A stretch of 64,000 nucleotides of DNA. Origin: Tilletia caries (Eukaryota > Basidiomycota > Exobasidiomycetes > Tilletiales > Tilletiaceae). The position numbers were made by a program, and so were the translations under genes. A model generated the notes under the pieces. That model had not been told where the DNA came from. It was given only the letters and a program-made list of their open reading frames with translations, and searched no databases. How positions within the stretch are numbered: the first letter of the stretch is position 1; each line of letters begins with the position of its first letter. Location: the NCBI GenBank assembly GCA_032718865.1, contig JALUTQ010000004.1, positions 806,001 through 870,000 of the forward strand, in the 5' to 3' direction. This document shows positions 9,104-19,089 of this stretch, in pieces.

Positions 9104-10574
9104 ATGTCTAGTGAGTAGCGCAGAGTAGAAAAGCATTGCGCGCGCTGTTCTAACCTCGATCTGCTGCTGTACAGAGCCAGGTCGTCGATGCGGTCGCGGC
9201 TGCTTCAATCAAGATGGATCGCGTCAACTGTTGCCCTGTGCGCACTATAAAGGAGCTCAAGCATCTCGGGGGAAAGGTGAGTACTGTGTAGCGCATTCAC
9301 ATACAATGATGCTGTCCTCGTTGATGACCTTCTTTCATTCCTCAGCGCCAATCCTTTCCTCAACGGCGAGCGAAGACCAGACTTTGTCTGACCCTGGCCC
9401 TGGCCCTGGCCCTGCCCCTGCATCTGTCCCTACGCCTACGCCTACGGGTTCAGCACCGGACACAGCAATTCCCGCGCCAGCTCGTGTCGACGTGCAGCAA
9501 GACGATGCCGCCGCCGGCAGGCTTCATGAATCAACGGTGCTTCTTGCCGCCATTTCGGCGGCTCTCATGTCCACTGGAGAGCTCGATGCAGCTTCAACCT
9601 CCCTTGCTGCTGCTGCGCACGTCCCACCTGTTCCTGCACCTGTCCCGGATACTGCTTCGCATGCTACAACTGGTCTCAGCACGCACACACCTGGGCTGCC
9701 GCGTTTCCTCGACTCGGTTATGTCCAGGCCTCAGCATGATCATGATGCCTCAGACCCACGGATCGTCACGCGTCGCAACAGCGAATCGGACTCAGGCTCA
9801 GAAGTGGAACGCAATGCTGATATTAGTGAGTATTTGTGAAAGAGAGCAGACGCTCAACTCGGGAAGGTGATAGTTAACCTATTTGTGTGTCTCTGCAGAT
9901 GACAATGATCTCAACAAGGATGCTGTCGACAAAGGCAAGAAGAGGCAACGCATGAATGTGAATCCTCGAGCCGAACCCACCCTCACGGAGAGCAAGCATC
10001 GCGAGATATGGCGTGAGTATAGAGTATCATCTGCAGACTGCGAGTGCTTGAGCAGCACTTTAAAAGTCCAAGTTTCTGGATGCTGATCTGCAAATTTCTT
10101 CTTCATGATTGAATGACAGTGAACCTGCCAAGTAGAGCAGGTCAGTTTTCGATTTGAGTCAATGTCAGCTGTCAGACAAGTATGAAAGCATGAGCAATTG
10201 ACAACCCTTCTTCATGCTTTCAAGTGTAGGGTGCCAAGCTCTCTGCCAGAACCGGACTCGCTGTCATCGTCGCATTTGGCCCTTTAGATGAGACTGCGAA
10301 GCGTGAAGCCCAAGATCATTTCTACACCAGTCCTAATCTCTGCGATGCCGCTCGACCGACATTGCGCAGCATGACGGAGAAAGCTGCGCAAGATTTCAAA
10401 ACGACAATGCACACGTATAGAGAGGCGGGACGAGCGGGCACGGCGAAGACCCTGGAAGCGAACAAAAAATTGATTGCGCAGAAGACAGCTCTTGCGGGAA
10501 AGAACAAAGAGCTCGAAGCACGAATTGTCGACCTCGAAAACCGTCTCGCCTCCAGCTCAGCCAACACCCTCTAG
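9104..10574 (+). CDS. Accessory protein of the KDZ element (Cys/His motif plus coiled coil)
   Basis: A spliced gene inside the KDZ transposon. The exons I can follow start with ATGTCTA (9104-9110), then from 9175, from about 9346, from about 9900 and from about 10230, each with GTGAG donors and pyrimidine-AG acceptors. The N-terminus reads MSKPGRRCGRGCFNQDGSRQ, followed by LLPCAHYKGAQ, a compact C-x3-C...C-x-H cluster that may bind zinc. The middle is Pro/Ala/Asp-rich with a (Gly-Pro)n run. The C-terminus, ending LENRLASSSANTL, is a short coiled coil. The splice near 10120-10230 does not keep a clean frame in any version I tried, so that junction may be decayed or misread. It is likely an element-encoded DNA-binding or regulatory partner; function unknown. 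Confidence 0.55.
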
Positions 10575-13500
10575 CCCATCCTCAATTTCTTCCGCCGATT
10601 CCAGACGCACAAGAACACCCTCACGAGCGCAACCGCGTGCTCCTGATTGCAGAACGAGACCGTCTTCTTGATCCGCGACAAGCCCGAGTTTCCGCACTCG
10701 GCCGCAGAAGAGTAGAGGTGCTGAAGCGCCGGATCGTTGCGCATGTATGTGGAGAGTCGGCTAGCTGCCGAGCAATCTGAATGTCCTTTCTCATGCATCT
10801 GATCCACCACAAAGAGCGTGTCCTTGAAAAAGCCTGCTTCTCTCCTAAGAGAGTACGGACCCAGCTGGCACGCAAAGTCGTATACGATCACAGAAGGGGG
10901 ACGCGGCCAGTATGAGAAGATAGCAGAGATGAGAGAACACGTCGTTCCTTCCCTCTGCGTGAGGAATGACATGGAATCCGACGCATATGCAATGCGTGCA
11001 CCACAAAGCCATGATTCCCCCAGCACGCTGGCGCTTGACGTACTCATCGTAGAACTTGCGACACTGGTGCCCTTTATCTGCTCCCTCCAGCCTCGCCTGC
11101 TTCTCACTATTCCTCATGTCCTGCCCCTCGTTCAGATGCGGATACGTAGGCCGTGTTCGACATTGACTCGCGCCGTACAGAGTGCCTGACTTGGTGTAGC
11201 TGATAGGAGGACTGGCTGAAGCGGATGAGGGAGGTGTTCGGGCATTGAGCAAGGTCATCTGATGATCGACCACTTGTGCTGTTGATGCCATCAGAGCTTG
11301 CAAGCTCGTTCGCATGCTCTTCTCTGCTGCGTTTAAGTCGTCGTGCGCAAGGCAGACGAACACGTTTCCCAGAAACGGACAATGGCGGGACAGGGTGGTT
11401 GACAGTCGCACGAGGAGTTCCTTGGGGGCTTCTTCGAGCTTGATGGTGCTGAGGTTCACGAGGATGGGGCAGCATAGAGGACGACAGAGCTGTAGAACAC
11501 CCTCATTGGCGGCAAACTGAGCGACCAGCTGCTGAAGCGCGCTCTTGAGGGAAGGACTGAGTGAACCGAGCGACGCAGCCAGGCAAACAGTTGCTGAAGC
11601 CGACCCACCCACAGACGCAGAATAGGAGCCATAGCCTTTGCATCATCTACAGCGATCTTGAGCTGCTGTAGCGGCTGAAGGCATTGATCCGGATCAGAAA
11701 CCAGGACCTCTGCTAGCTGCTTCAAAGCTGCTCGGGCAGCAGGGATGGGCAGAAAAGGAGTGATGGATCCGCTACGGACCGAGTCGTTGATGTCGGATCC
11801 TGTTGTAGTTGGGGGAGAGAGCTCGGCCAAGCGGAACGAAGCATTGTACGCGAGCACTACGCCATCTGCAATGACGATAGAAGGTGTGGGACCGCAAAGC
11901 TGGCAGGAAAAGTCGACGTCGAGTTGTTGTAGAGAGATGTACGCAAAGTACAACTTCACGAATGTCGAACGATGCAGGAACTTGAGTCTGGTACCAGGAG
12001 CGTGCTGTTCGTAGGCGTGCTGGATGGTGAGGCAAAAAGCTGTAAAAGGTGTAGGCGATGCGGAAAGCTGAGAGGTGTACGCATTGAAAACTTCATGCGC
12101 TACGACGATGGAGTTGTTCCAATTGAAAAGTCCGTACTCTGACAGGTCGGGACCGATGCTTCTTCGTTCTTGACGAGATCGGCAATCACACTCCTGGGTT
12201 TGGATGAGCCGTGATACCGGTCCATTGCTGTAATAGATAGTACAGTTCCGAAGGCGAACTGGTGCTGCAAGCTGCTCCGCTGACCGCAATCGCAGCGAGC
12301 ATGCGATCCAAATGGGAGTGTTGCTGGCAGTTGGGGACCTCCTGTGGCAGGGACACCGACAGATTCAAAGGGCAGGCGGACAAATGGAGGTGGTGGAATT
12401 GGGAGATGTGAGCAAGCTTGAACCTGACGATAAGCCGACTCCAGTGCGATCTCATCGTCATTGGCAACGGCTTCTTCAACTGTAGAACAACTTCAAATTA
12501 TTCAGCGCTGCTCAAGAGTTGTCATTTGTCAACCTGGATTTCAAAGAGCGGAGGCTCACCATCATCTTTATCATTTATATCTTCATGCCCTCCGGCATCG
12601 CCTGCACCATCTCCACCAGTATCACTCCAGACCTGATGCGCACGTTGACGATGAAGACATGCCTTGAAGCCTTGTCCTCCAGAAGAACAGTGCGATGCTG
12701 AGCATGTCCACAGCTGTGCGTCGCTCATCGAAACGATGCATCTCTTTCCATCCTGACTGCTCGTTGCGATCGTGCTTCTTGTTGAGAGAACAGAAAACCA
12801 GGCGCGTCGTCCACGTAAATGGGCCGCGATCTGAATGGCGATGGGATTGACTGAAAAAGAAACCAACTGCGATCAGTTCCGATTTATCTTTGCTTCTACG
12901 GTTTACTACACTCACTTTTTTGCGAGAGAACGATCTCTTTCTTGAATAGCAGGCAATGTTCGAGCAGCACACCTTTGTGTGGACAATGTACCCCGTTCCT
13001 TCCAGCTGGGCAATCGCAGGACGCGAGTTGTTCATCCGCTCCTGTCATATTCGTCCCTTCGTACAGAGTAACGTGGTAGAACTGGCCTTCCTAAAAAGAC
13101 AAGACGGTGAAGACATGAATTAAATGTCAGCAAGTATGAGACATGGCTGCGCATTTGCGCGAGAAAGGTAGCTCACCTGACAAATTCCATTGGCATTGCC
13201 TTCCAGAACCCAAGTGCGATGATCGATGCGAGCCACATATGCAGACTGCTGAGAGAACAGCATCTCTGCATAGACTTGAGCTTCGTTCAGGCCAGCCGTC
13301 CCGTCGCCCGTTTCCTCGCCACCAACGATGTCTTGATCCTGATTCTGATACGACCAATCATCCGAACCCCCAAAATCGAACGCAGAAAAGTCTTGGTATA
13401 TTGGCGCGGGATTAATGTCATCATTGAACGGACCAGAGCTTGATGATGGTAGAGGAGCTTGATGGGGGGCAGCGGAGCTTTCGCTGCGCGCAGAACGTTT

Positions 13501-14324
13501 GGATGTTGCCTGTAAGGAAGAGCACGGAGTGCCCCGGAATTTCCGCACTCCGGGGAGGACCTCCGCAGCAATTCCGGGGCCTCTCAGGGCATTCCGCATT
13601 CCGGTTAAATTACTCTTCTTTCGGGCGCAGAGCTCCGTATTCCGGGGAAAGATTCAAATTCGTACATCTGGAATTCCGGCTTCCGTCAAAATTTAGGCTT
13701 CGATCAATTTTCGATTCCGCATTCCGCAGCTCCCGGAATGCGGAATTTCGCCGGATTCCGGGACTCTCCTCCGCAGTCGCAAGATCATATGAAAACGAGT
13801 CGACCCCTTTCTAAATCGGCTTTGTACTCGTCCACAGTCTACATTGAAGCTCTGCATTGGCCATTTGATGCCTCACTCGCGTCAATTTGCTCCTCTTCAA
13901 GCCTCATGTGTCCTGTTGAGACCACAAGACTGGGTCTCCTCATATGTGAAACTCGCCGGAGAGTCTCATTGATAAATGAAACCCCGAATGAGACCCCACA
14001 TCACGTGACCCCCCGGAATCTCCCGGAATCCGGCGGAATTTCGGGAGAATGAGCTTGTCTGACCACAGATTCCGCATTCCGCAAGAAAAGTTACGGCCAA
14101 AGCAAGATCTATTCCGCATTCCGGCTGAGCGGTACCAGGAAATTCCGGCTTCCTGCTTAAAAGGACTAAACTGACAAAAATTGAAAATTAGCATTCCGGG
14201 TTCCGGGTACCGCCGGAACTCTGCCCGGAGTGCCCCGGAATTCCTGCAAACCCATTCCGGGGTCTACTCCGTGCTCTTCCTTAGTTGCCTGCCGTTTTCG
14301 CGGTCGCTTCGGGTTCGGAAGCAT
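10571..14324 (-). pseudogene. KDZ transposase, disrupted
   Basis: The protein starts MLPNPKRPRKRQATSKR, a basic nuclear-localisation-like stretch. A SWIM-like zinc motif, CDCPAGRNGVHCPHKGVLLEHC, is spread across an exon near 13000. Next come the Cys-rich region typical of fungal KDZ proteins and the transposase core: CVGFHVIPHAEGRNDVFS, VIVYDFACQLGPY, LFVVDQMHEKGHSDCS, SAAECGNSGLSRIKK. The family cuts and pastes DNA with an RNase H-like fold. Two things break it: the MITE at 13513-14283 inserted after codon 11, and a one-base frame change right after EGRNDVFS (near 10937). A second frame change around 11600 could be an intron or another lesion. Several GT-AG introns are clear elsewhere (donor at 13174, for example). 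Confidence 0.8.
13513..14283. mobile_element. hAT-like MITE, copy B (771 bp)
   Basis: Perfect 18-bp terminal inverted repeats (TAAGGAAGAGCACGGAGT) and an identical 8-bp target duplication GTTGCCTG at 13505-13512 and 14284-14291. The ends are clearly related to copy A (TAAGGA.G.GC.CGGAG). The inside is full of ATTCCG words, typically GCATTCCGCATTCCGG, in both orientations, where copy A has CTCCG words. There is no coding capacity. It lies within the first exon of the KDZ transposase. Confidence 0.9.
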
Positions 14325-14629
14325 GACGTCCTCTTCTGAAAACAAAGCAAAGGTAGTGGATGGAATCGGAAGAGGATCAAAGAGTTGAGAAGGAAGAGAG
14401 GACAGAGGTAGGGGATCAGCAGGGGAGGAAGATGAGTGGTAAAGCGGTAAACTTTCGCGCTGCTGAGTAGGGACAGGTAAGGTCGATGAAATGCGCTGCA
14501 GCTGAGCAATAGCTCTCTCCCGTCCGCGGCGCGCTGCCGTTTTTGATGGAAGTATGCATCTGAGAGAGAAGCGGAGGGTGTGAAGGGGATTGTGGAAGGA
14601 GATAAGTGGCGGTGATGTGGTAGGAATGA

Positions 14630-14757
14630 TGGTATCTGATTGAATTCTTCCTTGCGGTTTTTGTTACAAGAACCACCACCTGCCCCGCTCTCAGCTCTCT
14701 GCTGTCCACCTCTCGGACATCTCCTGTCCTTCTCACAGCCATCTCCTGTCCTGGTTA
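14630..14757 (-). repeat. Right terminal inverted repeat of the KDZ element
   Basis: Inverted partner of 8904-9031, 128 bp, ending TCCTGTCCTGGTTA. Mismatches are few and scattered, the main cluster being GGTAGC versus GTGAGA just inside the end. Confidence 0.9.
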
Positions 14758-14895
14758 TTGATAGTAATAATCTCGGCACCTTACCCCAGACTCAAGAGCA
14801 CGAACTGAATCTGGAAGTACTCACTCGTAGAATAATCTGAGGCTGGTATCGTCCGTCCACCTGATCGCTCGCCCACCCTCTCGCGCTCCAACACG

Positions 14896-15514
14896 ATGTC
14901 CGACATCCTCAAGCAACTCAAGATCAAGACCGGCGTCGTGAACCGGTGCGTGTTGTCCCCTCCGCCTGCATTCCAAGTGAGGCCAAAGCTGACCCTCTCT
15001 CGCCCATTTCCAGCCTGGTCAAGGAGGAAGTCTCCTACAAGAAGGAAGTCGAGCAGCAGGAGAAGCACATCCAGTCCCTCATCGACCAGGGACAGGACAA
15101 GTGGACAGTCAACAAACAGGTGCGTATGAAGAGCCCTCTGCACTTTGTATCCTCACTCTGAACCATGTTTCCTCGAATTCTGCAGAAAGAAGTCCTTCAG
15201 GAGAGCCGGGTCATGATCCCAGACACCCAACGAAGACTCCAGGCAGCCATCTCTGACCTTGACCTCCTGCTTGTGAGTGTCCCCTCAATGACGGGTCTGC
15301 TTCTCCGTCCCATTCTCTCCGTAACTAAATGATATGCGATTTCGCCACCCTTGCCCTCAAACCGTTCGTATCTCTGTCTCGTCGCTTGAAGGAGGACCTC
15401 GATGATTCCAATCGTGAAGCTCCCGAAGCTGTCGCCGCCCGGGAGGCTGTCCAGAAGGCCAACGAGGCTCAGGCGAAGTCACAGGCCGAAGCTCAGGCCG
15501 AAGCCCAAGCCTGA
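14896..15514 (+). CDS. RBL2: Tubulin-binding cofactor A (Rbl2/TBCA homologue)
   Basis: Four exons (14896-14945, 15014-15119, 15186-15272, 15392-15514) give 121 residues. The start MSDILKQLKIKTGVVNRLVK and the sequence KEVSYKKEVEQQEKHIQSLI followed by LQESRVMIPDTQRRLQAA match the three-helix bundle of tubulin cofactor A, which captures free beta-tubulin in the folding pathway. Length fits the family (about 105-120) except for a short C-terminal Ala/Gln/Glu repeat tail (AQAEAQAEAQA). All three introns have GTG donors; the last acceptor, CTTGAAG, is weak but keeps frame and homology. The gene begins only 140 bp from the KDZ right end, so its promoter region abuts the transposon. Confidence 0.88.
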
Positions 15515-15653
15515 ACGATTCCGCCCTCCCTCCCTCGCTCTTAGATACAAAGCTCAATGGACTGCATGCCACATCACTCTCAATCAGCAGACGAAGCAAT
15601 GTCAAAGAAAGATAGCAGGTAGTACTAAAAGGAGCCACAAGGCTGGCTGAAAT

Positions 15654-16078
15654 TCACCGTCTCACCCGCTTCGAAGAATCCATCTCGTACTCCTCGCGTG
15701 CTCCTCCCATCCCTTCACCCGCTCGCTTGACCCCATTGCCAGCTGAACCCGCAGACCATCGACCCGCGCCAGCCGCAGACGCAGGTGCGAACCCCCCACC
15801 TATCCCACCACCCATCCCTCCAGCTCCAGCTCCAGCCCCAGCCCCGACCCCCCCTCCAGCAACAGCGACACCCCTCACTTTCCCCACCCCAACACCAACG
15901 CCACTCACTCGCTCCGCCAAGCCGAGATTCTCGATCCCGCCCGATGATGGGCCCCCGACATCGGTAACGGAAGCGAAATGATTGGCCGCCGTCGTGTGGT
16001 TCGGCCGACGCGGCTGAAGTGGTCCACAGAGTGAATGCTTCCGTTTTTCGCCGCTCGCTTGGCCGTTCGTCGTACTGC

Positions 16079-16112
<34 letters not shown>

Positions 16113-18608
16113 TCCAGCAGAAACCGGACCTGCCGCCGACGAGAGTGACGTCGTCCCGCTCTAGAATAAATCAGGTGAGAGATTATGAGTAAGGATGCTA
16201 GGGAGAAAGGAGGCAAAAGGAACAGTATAAAACTCACCCGTAAGAGCTGAGCACTATTCGGCGTCAACCCGGTAAACCTGCCCACGCTCGGCCCACGAAC
16301 CGACCGATCCGCACCCCCACCTTCTCCCAACCCATCTTCCCCCGCCCCCATCGCTGCGCCATGATTCTTCTGCAACAACATCCGCTTCTTCCCACTACCA
16401 CCACCACCACCTTCCATTGACTGCTCTCCCTCCTCCTCCTCCCCATGATCATCGTCGTCAGGGAAGAACACCGCACTATCGTCCGGATACTTCGACTTCT
16501 GGACAAAACGCGGGCCGAAGGGCGTCGAATTCATCGGCGACGCACGTCCCGCGCCCGCCGACTCCGCTTTGGACACGCGTCCCAACTGCGGACCAAAGGT
16601 GGGTACCTCTATCCGGCCTGGAACTAGTGCAGATTTAGCAGGTGAGGTACCAGCAGCGCCGCCGACAGAGGAGGTATGCGCGGCGCTTTCCGTCGTCGTG
16701 TTGGCGCCGACCACGCCAGCATGCATCGACTTGGTCCGAGCTAACCGTTTCTGCGCTTCCATCCGCCGTTGCTCCGCCAGCCGCGCCTTATCCGCCGCAC
16801 TCATTGTCGCTGCTGCCGCTATGGCCGCCGCTGCCTCTGCTCCTGCTTGAGACGTTGACGTTGACGTCGCTTCTCGTACAGACGTCTGAGCAGAATGACT
16901 CTTGTCGGATGGCACGGACGCGTTTCCAGCCGGTACACTTGGACCTGCGGTCCGTGGCGCCAATACGGTGCTGTTCGCCGACACCGGACCTGGGCCCATC
17001 GTGCGGGACCGGACAAGGGCCGGGTTCGAAGCTGGCTTGGAAGGACTCGCAGTCTGTGCCTGATCTGACACAGCATTGGCTCTAGAAGTCGTGTTAGGAG
17101 CGACCGACCGAGGCGCGGGCGCAGTAGCTGTGCGGACGAGTGCTGGAGCGGGAGCGGGGATGGGAGGGGGTGGCATGGTAGTGGAACTAGATGCTGACGC
17201 CCCTGTCGTTGCTGGCTCTGCATGTTCTGAGGTCGTCGTCGGCGGTTTCTTGCCTGCTGCTGCTTGAGCGAATTCAGGCCGGCGATGCAAGGTCGAAGGG
17301 TCGAATTTCACCTGGTAATCAGAAGGGGCTTTTGTTCAGCATAGATGACGACGGGCGCCCCCGGGGATGCTTCAAGCTGGGAACGTACCGGTGGGAGGCT
17401 GACTTTGCTGACATCGCGTAGGAATTGCTTGTCATAGAGACAGTTGCTGCAAGAAAGGGGAAAAGTTTCAGCTTTCATCACCTCGGGGAATATGACTGAG
17501 CTTATGAAGAAGTCACACCCTAGTACTCTTCCAAATGTGCGCAAAGTTCGTTTGAGGGCGTCCGTGACAGCCTCCTTTTTGCTCTGTGAAGAGGTGGAAG
17601 GCACATCAGCATTAATGATTTATCGCGTCTAGAATGGGGCGGATGCTCACCTTCTCGAGGGCTGCTGCGCGCGACTTGCTGTTGTCCATGCTCCCATAAC
17701 CGACATCCTCGTGAAAGGTGCCATCGCGGAGAGTGACGCGTACAGTCACGCTCACTCCCACATTGACGCGTCCTGTCTCTGGATGTTCCTCCAGCTGAAA
17801 ACACAGAAACTCCGAAATCAGCTGCGCGCTTCGAAGATGACAGGGAGGAAGGGACTTACATAGTCGACATCGATATTTACGATACTTGATGACCACCCAT
17901 TGAAGCCAAAGACATCGTTGGCGAGGTCGATAGCTTTCCATCCTTCGATGTAAGACACTTTGGGACCTGCAATAGAACGGATGGTCAAGCGCGTCGGATC
18001 TCAGCCATGGGACGTGTAAATTGAGAACAAACTTCGAAAGACTCACCCCCGCTAGGGCCGGCGCGAGAGCTGACATACTCTGGCCCGAGACGCTGTTGCA
18101 ACCGAGCCTGGAGGGTGGCGACTCTGCGCGCAGTCTCCTCGGAGCCTGCATCCCATGGACCCGTGCCGGTTCCGACACCCATGAAGGAGCACTCGAGACC
18201 TGCTGAGTCTTCGAGCAGACGACGTTTCTGTGCCATTGTGGACGACTCTGCAAAGGCGGCTCGATGGTGAGCTGAGATGGTTGATGACGCGGGTTTGAAG
18301 TCTGGCGCGCCGGGAACCGCAGCAGCAGCCGCATTGGATGCGGATGCGGACGTGCTGGCTACCGGCCGGTCATGGCTCTCCAATGAATCGATGCCACCGG
18401 CCATGACGTGGAGCGTGAAGTGAGAGGGAGCTGGTAAGTCTCGCGTACGTGCGTGGGCGGGGATGACTGCCTGTGGGCCACCGCCAAAGGGACCGGGGTT
18501 ACGGGCGCCGAAGGGGTGAGGCGAGGGGCGCAGTCGGTTTGCGTTTTGGAGGTCGAGGCGGTGGTCGAAGTCGGCGAGAAGCAAGGCACCGAACTCGGCA
18601 GCTGCCAT
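15654..18608 (-). CDS. RAD52: RAD52 recombination mediator
   Basis: Seven exons (18608-18047, 17966-17860, 17794-17651, 17583-17519, 17446-17389, 17311-16238, 16160-15654) join in frame to 838 residues. The conserved Rad52 core lies at about residues 160-320: [77 protein letters not shown] and [19 protein letters not shown]. This domain forms the single-strand annealing ring. The rest is low complexity: a long Ser/Ala/Pro-rich region, an acidic patch and a (Gly-His)n run near the end. It is much longer than yeast Rad52 (about 470) because of these tails. The start at 18608 was chosen because the next upstream Met would translate the GACT repeat. Confidence 0.9.
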
Positions 18609-18625
18609 GCGAATGTCGCGCTCCC

Positions 18626-18655
18626 GACTGACTGACTGACTGACTGACTGACTGA
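18626..18655. repeat. (GACT)n microsatellite
   Basis: About 7.5 copies of GACT just upstream of the RAD52 start codon. It lies in the 5' leader or promoter of RAD52. Confidence 0.9.
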
Positions 18656-18881
18656 GTCGCGTGTGTATGTACGAGTATGCTGAGGCTGGCACTGGCAAGA
18701 TTCATTGACAGGGAACGCGTCGAGGTGTTGGTCTTGAGCGCGAGACACGGTGTTGCGAGATGCACGCGATCGTTACACGCGTGACGCGACGCGCTGTGAG
18801 GCAGTGTCACGTGCGGTTCCACAATGACGCCACTCTGTGTTCTCTGGACGCGGAGTGAAGCCGGCGGCATCTCCCCGGCGG

Positions 18882-18889
18882 TATATAAA
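18882..18889 (+). promoter_or_regulatory. TATA box upstream of MAM3
   Basis: TATATAAA in a GC-rich context about 200 bp upstream of the MAM3 ATG. A (CACT)n tract (about 18940-18966) lies between it and the gene and is probably in the 5' leader. RAD52 diverges on the other side, so 18609-19089 is a shared promoter region. Confidence 0.55.
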
Positions 18890-19089
18890 GAGACGAGACT
18901 GGATCGTGCGACCACCTCAGACTCCAACATCTCCCACTTCCACTCACTCACTCACTCACTCACTCTCTCCCCGCCATCGCCGCCATCGACCTCGACCTGC
19001 TCGACGTCGAGAACAGAACAGAACAGAACAGAACGCCCAGCATAAGCAAAGATCAGACCTCCAGCAGCAAAGTCTCAACCAGACCATCT

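Larger units (their letters stand above)
8904..14757. mobile_element. KDZ (Kyakuja-Dileera-Zisupton) DNA transposon
   Basis: The element is bounded by 128-bp near-identical terminal inverted repeats starting TAACCAGGACAGGAGATGG at 8904 and ending with the complement at 14757. The 4 bp TTGA at 8900-8903 and 14758-14761 may be the target duplication, but this is short and unproven. Inside are two convergent genes: an accessory gene on plus (9104-10574) and the KDZ transposase on minus (10571-14324). A MITE is nested in the first exon of the transposase. Total length is about 5.85 kb, or about 5.07 kb without the MITE. Confidence 0.85.

Noticed and set aside
18609..18698. RAD52 start at 18698
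   Set aside because: It would translate the GACT microsatellite into a Gln/Ser/Val repeat; the Met at 18608 gives a cleaner N-terminus.
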